Shown here: piece after piece, positions 9,576-19,378 of the stretch
How the letters are laid out: every line of letters starts with the position of its first letter
Position numbering within the stretch: the stretch's first letter is position 1
NCBI GenBank assembly: GCA_049999805.1
Contig: JBNGIO010006341.1
Span: 1 to 24,581 of the forward strand
Origin: Folioceros fuciformis
Taxonomy: Eukaryota > Anthocerotophyta > Anthocerotopsida > Anthocerotales
Direction: 5' to 3'
DNA: 24,581 nt
Translations under genes and position numbers: made by a program
Notes under the pieces: model-generated
The model's database searches: none
The model's input: the letters and a program-made list of their open reading frames with translations, nothing else
Told to the model about the DNA's origin: nothing

Positions 9576-10272
9576 AAAATATTTGAGAACCCCCTTCCCG
9601 AGTGTCATATCTGGTGGATTTTGGTTTTTTCGTAAAGTAAGGAGACAGCGGCTTAGGTTGAGAGTAAGCAGGGGTATATATGCACAAGACCTCCTTGGAA
9701 CATGAGGTTTCGGGGTAGACTAGTGGCCGGACCAGGTGTCCGAGGGCTGTTTGGTCCTTGGGTCTCGATAGTTAAATAAACACTAGGGAGCCTATATATG
9801 TAGACCCCCCCCCCCCGAAATTAAGAAATAAGAGACGACCCCTAGGTGAGGAAGGTCATGGACTTAGGCTAGAAAATAAGGAAGTCGTGACTCAGCAACG
9901 GTAGGGGAAGGTGAACCACCGTCATGGAAGGATGACTAGTCCAGGGGGTGGTGGAACTACAACGACCAGACAAGAGAAAACCCTAAGTAAGGATGAGGAG
10001 GGTCCGGGTGTGATTTCGAAAAGGGAGCGCAACCGAGGAGTCGGGGAGCGGAAGTGGTGGATGGCACGTGAGCGGAAGAGGGGCAAGTAGATCAAAGGCA
10101 TGGCCACGGGCAGCGACTTCTAAGTAGGACAGGGATAGCACAGGCGTCGACCAACCATGGGGAGGTGCGGTGTTAAGAAGAAGACCATGGAGGATGAAGA
10201 AGGAGGAAGCGACTGCGAAGCTGGTGCCGGCGGGCGTGGCCAGGGATGCAGATTAGGTCATTGTGCTCCTAG
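9576..10272. other. No recognisable gene
   Basis: No protein family is visible. There is a TATATATG followed by a run of twelve C at 9805-9816, and a 45-codon open frame starting at 10157 (GCGGTGTTAAGAAGAAGACC region) without recognisable features. Confidence 0.5.
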
Positions 10273-11360
10273 TTTAGGTCGCGCTCTGGCCTAACATGGA
10301 TCACTAGAGGGCTAGTAGAGGAGCTAGGCCTCGGGTTCATGGCCCAATGGTGGAGCCACGCAGGACTTGCCTTGGTGCGGGAGTGTGCACAACGGCTGAG
10401 GAGTCCAGCGGAAGGAGAAGGCATCAGGGGGAATCCTCAGGACTGGAGCGTCGACTTGGTCCGAATGGTGTATGGGCGCAGCCAGGAGGAAGCAGGAGGA
10501 CTGGTCATAGAGTCCTTGAGGAAGCGTAGCACGACGGCAGCAGCGGCGGCGTTGTTCAAGGCAAGGATAGGGAGAGAAGCCAACAGCTGGCTGGCCCGAG
10601 AGATGGCGGCTGCCCAACTCATGGGGCTGGCTAGGTGGCTCCTGTGCTTCCTACAGAATAGGAAGCAGGACTACTTGTCTGACCACATGCTCTTGTTTCT
10701 GCATGAGGTGGTCAAAGGCAGTCGGATGGATTGGGGGAACATCCTTTACGATCGGCTAAATGAGGAGAGACAGAACCTGTCCTCCCCCACTCCCCGCTCG
10801 TCGATGATTTCGCCATTTCTTGTGCATTTGTCTTGTCACGCTAACAGCTTACCCGAGATAAAAGTCGTTGCCTCTCTGCACATGTGGAAGCCGGTTAGGG
10901 AAGTCAAGTGGAAGCCGGAGGAGCCAAGGGAAGAAGTCGAATCCAGCAATTGGGAATCAGGAGCCACGGGAAGCTCAGAGGAGGAAGTAACAGTCAACAA
11001 GAAGCAGAAGGCAGGATTAGGGCGAAGACTCCTGCGAAGAAGAGGAAGGTGGGTGGCCGAGTTGCCAAAATTACAGGCGAGTTAGCACGGCAGGAGGTCG
11101 TTGAGAAGGTGTGCGACAAGGCCTTGGATGCACCTCAGGAAACGGTGCCAGGAGGGAAAGTGGGCCCAGCTAAGGTGGCAAGTGAGTTAGGGCAAGCCCA
11201 GGAGGAAGAACCCTTCCCAGGATGGGAAGGGATTTTCAACAGCGTTCCCATGGTGACGACGTTGCAAGAGGAGGATCTTGTAAGGAATGGAAACCCTAAC
11301 ATGACTTATACTACAGTTAAGGAGTTAACTCAAAAGACACTCAAATATTTTTGTATTTAA
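10273..11360 (+). pseudogene. Unrecognised family, frameshifted; second copy at 23945-24299
   Basis: I do not recognise this family. The frame is open from 10273; the first ATG is at 10339 and the frame ends at 11085. The conserved part, shown by the second copy, is about residues 20-130 from that ATG (LVRMVYGRSQEEAGGLV, EAN, QLMGLARWLLCFLQ, RKQDYL, VVKGS). It looks alpha-helical. After residue 190 the protein becomes acidic (EEPREEVESS). Near 11000-11040 the better frame switches to one ending at 11360, where PAKKRKV resembles a nuclear localisation signal and a stretch rich in Glu and Val follows. So one frameshift probably split a protein of about 340 residues. Occurrence beside transposons in two places suggests a mobile-element or amplified gene. 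Confidence 0.6.
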
Positions 11361-11519
11361 GGACACTTGGTCCTTGCAGTAGTAGTGATATTGCAGAATT
11401 CTGTTGCCTTCTCATGCAGCTGCAAGTGAGCACTATGGTAGGAGCATCACACAGGAAGCCTCTTGGACCATCTATATTCGGATTTCCCAACAGTCTGTGG
11501 CAGATGTGGATGTCCTCAG

Positions 11520-12508
11520 TGTCATGACTTAGAAAGTTTGCTAGAGTTTTGCGTCTGTGAGAACTTTTTGTGCAGATCGCAAATGTGAAAGCTGTTTGCG
11601 TGGGACAAATACGCTTGTGCTAAGAATAAACCCCTTTCGTTATGACTGAAGATATAGTTGGCAGACAAAATTTCTCGTGAAGGAGCGGTTGAAGAGTAGG
11701 GTTTTTGATAGATAACTTTTTAGGCAGTTGATAACGGTTTGAAAATGATCATTCAGGTCATTAGTAACGGTATGTTATAGGGATATAGGGTCAAAGAAAG
11801 AATGGTCGAACATTCTTTTGATAGCTCACTTAGAAAGCCTGAAAATCGGTGGCGCACTGAGGATTTTTCAATGTGTGATAGAACTCTAAAGCTTGTAGCA
11901 AATTGAACAATTGAATCAAAGGTTCTGTGTTATCAGTCATCATTTGTACACATTAGCAAACAGGAAAGCGCTGTAATGGCTTAGCACGGAGCATCATTAG
12001 ATTGATATCTTAAAACTTATCACTATCAAAAGAATTGTTCGTTAGAAAGTAAGCATGTGCATGAGTTTTTCATGTCTTGAGAACAAAATGCTTTGTTTAA
12101 GAAAAGAGTGTTTAAGAGAGAGAGTTGTGGCAGAATTGCAAGGAACTGTTTAGATTATCTTGATGAATTGTGCGATTGAGTGAGTGGTCTTGCTGAGGTC
12201 TGAAGGGTGTATGAAGGTTTTAAAAACATAATTGTGAGGAAGGACTAGGCAGTAAGTAGGACAGAGAGAGTGCAAAAGTGTTAGCAAAGCAGGCATTGCT
12301 GAAAAATTTTGTTTGGGTAAGGGTTGCCAAGATCAGGGTGAGTCAAGTTGGCATTTGAGCATAGTTTGTTCTTGCCTTGTTGAGAGATGACGAGAGAGGG
12401 TTTGAGCCGTGGTACTGGAGAGGAAACTTAAGGCAATGGAACGTAGGGTAGTGAGATTAGGTGTGTGGAGAACTTTGCAAGGAGAGCAAGACGGAAGGAG
12501 GCGCAGCC
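11520..12508 (+). mobile_element. Candidate 5' LTR start and leader of the gypsy-type element
   Basis: TGTCATGACTTAGAAAGTTTGCTAGAGTTTTGCGTC and the following GTGAGAACTT are matched at 22756-22802 with three visible differences in 47 bases, the second copy lying just past the pol tail. A TG start is usual for LTRs. I could not place the LTR end, a primer binding site or a promoter with confidence; the rest of the stretch has no recognisable gene. Confidence 0.45.
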
Positions 12509-13905
12509 ATGGCGGGCAAGGGGAAGGAATTTGCAAGGGGTTCAGGAGCTTGGAAGGCGCACGGTGGGCAACAAGCGAAAGGTCGCTCCGGAGCAGTGAC
12601 TATGGGCAGGGTCAGGAAAGCTCAACTTCTCCAGCAGCTTGAGGAGTAGAAGGCGGAGTTGGAAAGACTTAGGGGTGGCTTGAGTCCTAGGTTGGAGAGG
12701 CTGAGAGATGCAGTGACAAACGTCTGTGGACCATTTGTGCTACCAGCAGTGATAGGTAGCTTGGTTGCAGCTCGATTGGGAGAAAGGGGAAAGACTGGCA
12801 TGGAGAAGTTTGAAGGGGGTAGGTGTCGCCGTTTTGACAGATCAGGAGCAAGAGCAAAGGGCACAGTGTGGCAGTGGTGAGGTTTTGTCAGAGAAGTTGT
12901 CACTGTCCGCGCGTGAGCAGTGAGGTGAGGCCGAGTTTGCAAGAAACACTCCACCTACAGTTCAGGAGGTTGAAGAAACTGTAGTGCTGCCAAGAACTGG
13001 AAAGGAGGTCGTGTGCGAGGTGAGAGAGGAGAACGGGCTGCTAGAGTGTGATGCGCCAGGAGCACACGAAGCAGGAGAGAAAGGTTGGTGTCCGGCAGGG
13101 GTTCTTTCGATGACGTTTACAGAAGGGGGCGAAGACGGACTGCCAGGAGAGGGTTTCCTAGCAAAGCCGACAAAAGTGAAGGAGGTTGCGGTGTTGGAGG
13201 AGAAGTTTGTAGCAGCGCTGTTAGCTTGCAAGGAGGGCACGCCTAAGGGGAGCGTGTTGTCGAAGGAGGACGCTTCAACGAACAAGGAACACATGCTGAA
13301 AGAAGGCGTTCTTTCAGGAGGAGAGATTGCGGCAGTGCCAAAGGTGGGCGAGAGAGAGATACAGCAAGGAGGGAGTCTTATTGTGGTGCTGACAATGGAT
13401 GAAGAAGGTGCAGCGCCAGAGAATCCTACGTTGGTGGTTGCAACAACAGGAGGGGAGAATGAATTCTTGAAGACGATACCGGTGGCAGCATCGACGATTG
13501 AGGAAGGTGGTGGGCTGTTAGCGGAAGGTTTTGTGGCAGCACGCCTAGTGGAAGAAGAACGCAAGTCGCCGCTGAAGCCTACAACTTTGGCAGTTACAGC
13601 AGCAGTCCCAGACATCGAGGCGGAGCACGAAGAGGTCGCCAGCAGCGTTGCCAAGGCCGAGGCGAAGGCGGTTATTGGAATACAGTTCCTCGTCGTAGGA
13701 AGTGAGTAGTGCCAGTAAGGAGCTGGTGGGTGGGAAGCAAAAAACGGTTACGAAACCGTTGGTGACAGAAAAGACTGAGCAAGATAAAGGACCGGGGCAA
13801 GAGGAACGCGAGCAATTGTGTGAAACAGAGACAGCGCAGGACGTAAACGCTGGAGCAGAGGAGGAATTTTGTGACGGTAATCAAGACTCGTTGCAACCTA
13901 TGTAA
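12509..13905 (+). pseudogene. Unrecognised 5' ORF of the element, broken
   Basis: The ATG at 12509 sits in an ideal plant/animal start context (GCCATGGCG). The frame reads MAGKGKEFARGSG..., then a coiled-coil-like RKAQLLQQLEE, TAG at 12647, KAELERLRGGLSPRLERLR and a stop at 12880. The following frame (open before 12984, stop 13709) is rich in Glu, Val, Ala and Gly without a motif I know; a further piece in a third frame runs 13702-13905 and is rich in Lys, Glu and Gln. Two frameshifts would join the parts into one acidic protein. Similarity to gypsy Gag is not visible. It may be an accessory ORF of the retrotransposon or a neighbouring older element. Confidence 0.45.
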
Positions 13906-14083
13906 GATGAGCGTGAGCAAGAATTGGAATAATAATAATAATCCATAATGGCAATACAAAAATGTTTAAATACTTTCTAGATGTCCTTTCACTAGACAAC
14001 CCCTAATTATATATAAACTATATATATATCCCTAACCGTGGGTTAAGTTTAACCATTCTGCGCTAACACAACCTCAGTGGAAT

Positions 14084-14688
14084 TTGCTGCAGAATCACCG
14101 ATTTTCTAGGGAGGAGCTGCGAAGGTTTCGGGAGGAGACAGAGCGGGAGGTGGAAGAGCTCTCTATGGAGATTGTGGAGCATACAGTAGAAAAAGTCAGG
14201 CTTGTGGCACTGCTGAAGGACTTGCAAGCACGTGAAGTGGAGAAGAGGCCTCAGCTCGAGGAGATTGTCTCCATAGAGCTGCTATCGGAAGGTGGGGCGA
14301 GCTCCATCTTCAGTACTCTCTGGGCAGGCAGCCGGACGTTGCCTATGAAGTTATTACGAGGCAATATCAGCAATTGAAGAGGAACGAGTCGCCACTGGTG
14401 AAAAACGGAGTGGGGAACAAGTGGAAGGCTTCTGAGGGGCCTAGGCAAGTCGAGAACTACCACGAGAAGGACCCACCTAGGAGGAGTTCAAACTATCAGG
14501 CTGGGAGAGGGAGAGTATACCGAAGAGGATACGCCAGATGGAAGGTTAGTGAGGGTGCGGTGACTGGGGACCTTCCTATGAGAAGGTCCAAAAGACTTAA
14601 GTTAGAGAAGATTGCTTCAGAAGCTGCAACAGATAATGTTAGTGTAAAATTGGTTAGCAGCAGCAGTGAGGGAGGTTCTGCAATATAG
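14084..14688 (+). pseudogene. Unrecognised coiled-coil ORF with basic tail, frameshifted
   Basis: The first frame is strongly helical (SREELRRFREETEREVEELS, VEKRPQLEEIVSIELL). A frame change near 14292, at a GGTGGGG run, leads into a frame that reads GRQPDVAYEVITRQYQQLKR, then a long basic part with RRGYARW and MRRSKRLKLEKI, a plausible nuclear or nucleic-acid-binding tail, ending at 14688. I do not know the family. The AT-rich stretch 13921-14080 before it (repeats of AAT and TATA) separates it from the preceding ORF. Confidence 0.45.
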
Positions 14689-14750
14689 AAGCAGTTCAGC
14701 AGTAAGACAGAATTAAAGTTTTGCATGAGTATACAAGTTTTTACCTTTGG

Positions 14751-14775
14751 AAATGATAAAGGGAACTTATCATTT
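14751..14775. other. 9-bp perfect inverted repeat
   Basis: AAATGATAA (14751-14759) pairs with TTATCATTT (14767-14775) over a 7-nt loop. It lies in the gap between two ORFs. No U-tract follows, and a role is not evident. Confidence 0.6.
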
Positions 14776-14846
14776 GGTTGTGTAAAGATAACTGGTGAAT
14801 TTTTTTTTCTTGTAAGAATGACGAAAGTTGTGTAGGGAAAACTCAT

Positions 14847-15212
14847 TTGGGTGAGGAGAGTGAAATAAAGAAGAACAGTTTGGAGAAATCAGAAGAGAAA
14901 GAGGAGTTGGGCGAGCAAACTTTTCGAAGGAGGACCAAGAGTTTTATAAGAAGGAGGAAGAACAAAAAGAAAGAGGACAAGAAATTTACAATAATAGGAT
15001 GTTCACAACCAAAGAATTGGAGTCAACTCGAGGCATTCTGTGATGATTTGATAGCGCTTGAATGACACTTTTCAGATGTGAAAAGTTTAGTGAAGTGCTT
15101 AGAGAGAAAAGAGGGAGAGGTGAACTTAGTGTGGAATGCCACCAGGCGTCTTGTTTTTGAGCTAGTGTATTCTCCACTGTATCCGTGCTGGTTTGGATAT
15201 AAACCAATGTGA
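14847..15212 (+). pseudogene. Unrecognised basic ORF with one stop
   Basis: The frame has a very basic middle (FRRRTKSFIRRRKNKKKEDKK by sense, about 14925-14985), then a more globular part (IIGCSQPKNWSQLEAFCDDL). A TGA at 15063 interrupts it, but the same frame continues sensibly (HFSDVKSLVKCLERKEGEVN, LVFELVYSPLYPCWFGYKPM) to 15212. The basic part could bind nucleic acid. Its AT-rich composition matches the Gag-Pol region that follows. Family unknown. Confidence 0.45.
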
Positions 15213-15340
15213 GACTTGATTAGTTGTAAAAGTTATCAAACTTTGGCATGACAATCTTTATTTGAACTGGTGCTTAACTTTTAAACATAAGAAGACCTGT
15301 GATAAAAAATGTTAGAGTGACTCAGCCAAGTGTTAGATGA

Positions 15341-16804
15341 GTTGAAGTATTGCCTAGGCCAAGAAGTGAGACAAACTCTGTACAAGTTGGGAGAGGTGAA
15401 AAGAGGGTAATGAAGGATAAAAGTTCACACAAAAGATTTAAGAAAAAGGTTGAGCAGTCAAAGATGAAGAGTAAAGGAGCAAACACTAAGAGTCTGGGGG
15501 GGAGCTATATTTCAGGCAGTGTGCTGGATGAGGAAGGAGGGAATCCGCATAGAGCGAGTGTTTTAAATAAAGACGTAGAGGGAGAAATTGGAAATGTAGA
15601 TCTTAATAGGAACATTGACAAAATACATAAAACATCTGTGGGAGTAGAAGCAAGGGAAGAAAGATTACAACTGTCAGATGAAGAGTGGAGGCGTAGGTGC
15701 AAAGAAAGAGGGTTTGTGATTAGAGACAAAGAACTTGTCATGGACGTACAGAACCGGACTATGGAGCCTATGGAAGTACAAAGACAGCCAAAAGAAGTGA
15801 ATGATGTGAGAACGTTGGTGAGAAGAACAGACAATCAAATGTTAAGCTTGTCAACTGAAAAGGTTTTTGGGATGGAAAGAAAAGGTAGAGGGGGAGTGGT
15901 ACTGCCTGCAAAGAGTGAGAAGTATTCTGGGCATCCCAAGTCATCAGTATCCATTAGCCAGTTAATGTGTATGTTTCATATGATTAAGTTACAGGAGTGT
16001 GGAGGTGAGGATGTTGAGTTGGATCTTATATATGAATTTACTTTGTTAGGGAATTTGTTATGTGGAGATTCTTACAAGTTTTATTTGAAGAGTTTCATGG
16101 ATTTGGTAGTGTCCAATAAACATGTTGAGCCAGTGAATGAATTCTTCATTCGATTGGAGATGAGGTTTCCATCTGTTAATGCCATGAAGATAGAAGAGTT
16201 GGCAAATTTAAAAAGGAAGCTGGATGAGATAGCACTTATGTTTTTCAATCGTACTAGTCAGCTGGTAACAGATACAGGAATGAACAACGAGATGGAAGTT
16301 TGTTTTAAGTATATTTGTAATTTGGATGAGGATATTAAGGAAGATGTGTTTAGAGAATTGACAGCATTGTATGGTAAAACATACACACTAGAACAGGTAT
16401 TTTCAATTGTAGAAAAGCATGAGTAGGCAAGAGCATTGCTAAAGGCCATGGGAAGAAAGGTTGGAGCGGATAGGAAGGGAGGTGTATTTTCAGCGACAGT
16501 TCACCAACATAATTTTTTGCCTAAATGGAGACTGACTCGATAGCAGCAACCAAACATGTCAAGAATGGACAACAGGTACATGAAACCTGTCTTGAATGTA
16601 GAGACAAAAAAAGGGATAACGTGCTTGTGTTGTGGGAGTAGTTCTCATGTGATGATGGAGTGTTCAAATAAGAGGGTTGTAGGTTGTAATCATTATGGAA
16701 AGAAAGGACATTTGGAGAGAGTTTGTTGGCAGAAGTATCCTTCTCTCAAGCCTACAAAGTTTGGTTTTAAGGGGCATGGTGTTAAGAATGTGAGACAAGT
16801 GTAG
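15341..16804 (+). pseudogene. Gag with zinc knuckles (gypsy-type)
   Basis: Gag forms the particle that packages element RNA. The frame opens after a stop at 15338; the first ATG is at 15410. Residues to about 185 are charged and variable. From about 15910 a helical capsid-like domain follows (KFYLKSFMDLVVSNKHVEPV, FFIRLEMRFPS, LKRKLDEIALMFFNRTSQLV, ICNLDEDIKEDVFRELTALYG). Same-frame TAGs at 16424 (after KHE) and 16541 separate it from the nucleocapsid part: CLCCGSSSHVMMEC at 16622 is a complete CX2CX4HX4C knuckle; the second, from 16685, has Tyr for the second Cys (TAT, one G-to-A from TGT). The frame then continues into the protease past further stops. Confidence 0.85.
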
Positions 16805-18121
16805 AGGGCTGAAGAAAATAAATTTGGAGGAGCTAGTGAAGATAGTTTAGGTCGGATGGGCAAATCTTACAAATCGTTAGAGTTGCAGATAGCAAACTTG
16901 AACGCTGAGAATGATAGGTTGAAGGCAGCTGGTGGACCGAATGGCGGAGTTTAAATCAAGGAAGTTAGGACAATGGAAAAAAAGAAGGATTTGGGTGAGA
17001 AGGAGAAAGCTTAAAAGGAATTTCAGCTGGATGCATTTGTTTGTGAAGTAGACAGGGGAGATGCATTGGAAGTAGAGGTTGCTCAGAAAAGATACAACAC
17101 AAGGCTGGAAGGTCAGCATAAGGACCATGGAAAATCGACGGTGTCAGGTTGGAAATATCTGCAGTCATTTGAAGTATTAGATGTGGATATGAAAGATTTT
17201 GGTGAGAAGATGCATGGCAGAGTGGTAAAGGTGTTGAAACAACAAGTGAATAAGAGAATGCACGTGTCTCAAAATGATGTGATTGGTTGTATTCGAAGTA
17301 TGTTAGAGTTGGGCATCAAGGTGGGGGTGAGCGAGGCAAAAGTCCAAGAACTTTTACAGGACGTGATAGTAGAGTGTCCTAATGCAAATGAGAAGTTAAG
17401 CAAAATAATTTTATTTTGTCTCAATGGTAATATGCGTAATAATGGAGATAGAGCAAAAGTTAGACCAGGAATTTCATTTCTGGACAATGGTGGGTGTGAA
17501 GTTTTGATAAAAGGTTTTGCGCCTGAAAAGGTATTGATAGATTCAAGAGCGCAACCTACATTGATCCATTTCAGCACAGCATATGCTATGGGATTGAGAA
17601 AGGAAGATATACAGGAGACAAAATGGAAGATTAGGATGGCCAATGGAGGTCTGGAGATAGTGATGGGGGAAACTAAAGAGAAATTTCAGTTGTGTTTTAA
17701 GTGTGGGATAGAACAAGAGACGATGATTGATAAGAAATGTTTGATTGTTGAATATGGAAATTTTGATGTTATTTTAGGGACAAAGGCTTTATTTATGCAT
17801 GGAGGAGGAGTGGACTTATGGACAAAGGAGTTTTACTATCGTCTAGGGTGGCTACAAGGTGAAGAAACAAGAGTAGCAACAATTCCACTTAAGTTGCAAT
17901 TACAGGAGGACATGCAGGATGCGTGTGTAGTAAATATGACGACTTCTTGGGATGAGCAGGAGGAAGAAGATGAAGATGATAAGTTGTGGATGGAACGTCA
18001 TATGGATAAGTTATGTTTAAAGGAATGTAGTCATAACATAGTGGAAGAAATTGCAATGAGAGAAAATGTTGGTAGAGCATTAGCTGAAATTTTTAGAGAG
18101 CTTAAAAAACGACAAAACTGA
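16805..18121 (+). pseudogene. Retropepsin-like aspartic protease region
   Basis: The protease would cut the polyprotein. It lies in the same frame as Gag, interrupted by TAG 16802, TAA 16952 and TAA 17012. A linker (to about 17450) is followed by FAPEKVLIDSRAQPTLI, the active-site loop, where the D-S/T-G triplet (17540-17548) is D-S-R; AGA is one G-to-A from GGA, and loss of this Gly should inactivate it. Then VILGTKALFMHGGGVD matches the second conserved hydrophobic-Gly stretch (flap and C-terminal part). An acidic run EEEDEDD follows near 17960. The frame ends at 18121; the methyltransferase continues one frame over, and the AAAAAA run around 18104 is the likely place of a 1-nt indel. Confidence 0.8.
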
Positions 18122-18125
18122 GTTT

Positions 18126-19378
18126 TAGCTGGATGATAAAATTCAGCTTTGTACAAAGGAAGCAGTTTGTAAACTTGAACTTGTGTGTAATAAACTTGTG
18201 ACATTGAGTTTGTCTAAGTATGGATTGGTAGTGGTTGAGTTGTTTGCTAGGATTGCATCTAGTCTGGAGGCTGTGTTGGCTGCTTGGTATGTGATTAGAC
18301 GTTACATTTATTGTGATCCAGATGAAGTTTGTCACGCAATTGCAAAGTCTAGGGTATTTAAGTTATGCAAAAAGTATCCTGAATAGTTAAAGGTTGAAGC
18401 TGTGAAGCAAGCATTTTCTGTCTGGCCGCAAGATGTTAGGCTTATTGGATTGGTACAATTTCAAATGGAGGAAGAAGTTGATTTGATAATAGCTGGCTGG
18501 GAATGTCAAGGGCATTCAATGGCGGGCAAGGGAAAAGGCTTGTTGGATTATAGGTCATTGTTATTTTATGAGCTAATTAGGATTTTGAATTGGGTGCAAA
18601 GACATTAGAAGGAAGAATGTGGTTTTTTGATTGAGAATGTGGATTCGCAAATGGATAGTGAACCTTAAACCCTAAACCCGAGATGGATTGAAGAGTGGTG
18701 TTGAGGCGGAGTTTTGAGGAGATCAAGTATTATTTGGGTGAACCTATAAAGTTGGATATGGTGCAGTTTGGATCTAGGGCTCATAGGCATCGTTGTTTTT
18801 GGAATAATATGATGCCTAGGCATTTGTTGCAAATGCTTGTGAGTCAGTGGCGAAGGGATGATAATTTAATAGTTGATCAGATATTAGATGAGGGGCGAGT
18901 GAGTAGGCAGGTGATTTCAGATGATAGACAGCCCTTTTATTGTGTAAATAAGAAGGGGGAGCTCAAGAGGGTGTTACCGACGTTTGTAAGTTTTGAGGGC
19001 GCCAAGGCATTTAAAGGGGAAGGACTTGGGATGATATTTGATACGAAGAGGAAGGTGTGGGATGTACCATCTCCCATGGAGAGAGAAAGGGCGATGGGTT
19101 TTGATACAAATACTACTCAAGTGGAGGGCATAACATTTGAGCAGAGCAATAAAAAACTCGGACAAGCTATGGATTTGAATACAATTAGATGGCTCATGAT
19201 GTCTATAAAATTTTATCATGAATGGAAGAGAAAATGGAAAGTTATTTTAGGCAGAAGGTTGGAAGAAAGTAAGCTGGGTGAAGTAAGAAGAGATGAAGAC
19301 CTACACGCTAGGGGGGAGACTAAGAGGATGAGAGAGCATGATGAAGTTTTCGGTGATGACTGTAAGCAGAGCAAATAG
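18126..19378 (+). pseudogene. C5 cytosine DNA methyltransferase domain (retrotransposon-borne)
   Basis: It would transfer a methyl group from S-adenosylmethionine to cytosine. Motifs appear in the standard unpermuted order: I, GLVVVELFARIASSLEAV (about 18219-18272); II, YIYCDPDE; IV, IIAGWECQGHS with Cys codon 18504, then AGKGKGLLDYRSLLFYEL; VI, LIENVD (18627-18644); VIII, FGSRAHRHRCFWNN (about 18768-18809); IX/X, PSPMERERAMGF and LGQAMDLNTIRWLM (to about 19196). The AHRxRxFWxN motif is closest to the DNMT3/DRM type; the unpermuted order argues against a DRM. Damage: the FxGxG of motif I reads FARIAS, TAGs at 18126, 18384 and 18606, a frame change with a telomere-like stretch at 18666-18680, TGA at 18689. 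Glu replaces the Pro before the catalytic Cys. It lies between protease and RT in the same strand and style, so it is part of the element, not a host gene. Confidence 0.88.
18667..18679 (+). repeat. Telomere-like 13-mer inside the methyltransferase
   Basis: AAACCCTAAACCC lies exactly where the reading frame changes between motif VI and motif VIII. It may be filler from break repair, or a chance coding sequence. Confidence 0.5.

Noticed and set aside
17269-17643. Minus-strand frames opposite protease and methyltransferase (also 18974-19219, 20510-20944)
   Set aside because: They are shadows of the AT-rich plus-strand coding region.
12509-18545. MAGKGK wording shared by the 12509 start and the methyltransferase at about 18519
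   Set aside because: The similarity covers fewer than 20 bases and the following sequence differs; probably chance.
18126-19378. Methyltransferase as a host gene interrupted by a transposon
   Set aside because: Protease precedes and RT follows on the same strand without LTR or gap, the linker keeps the frame, and base composition is the same throughout.
18126-19378. Methyltransferase as a plant DRM
   Set aside because: DRM proteins have circularly permuted motifs; here motif I comes first and motif X last.
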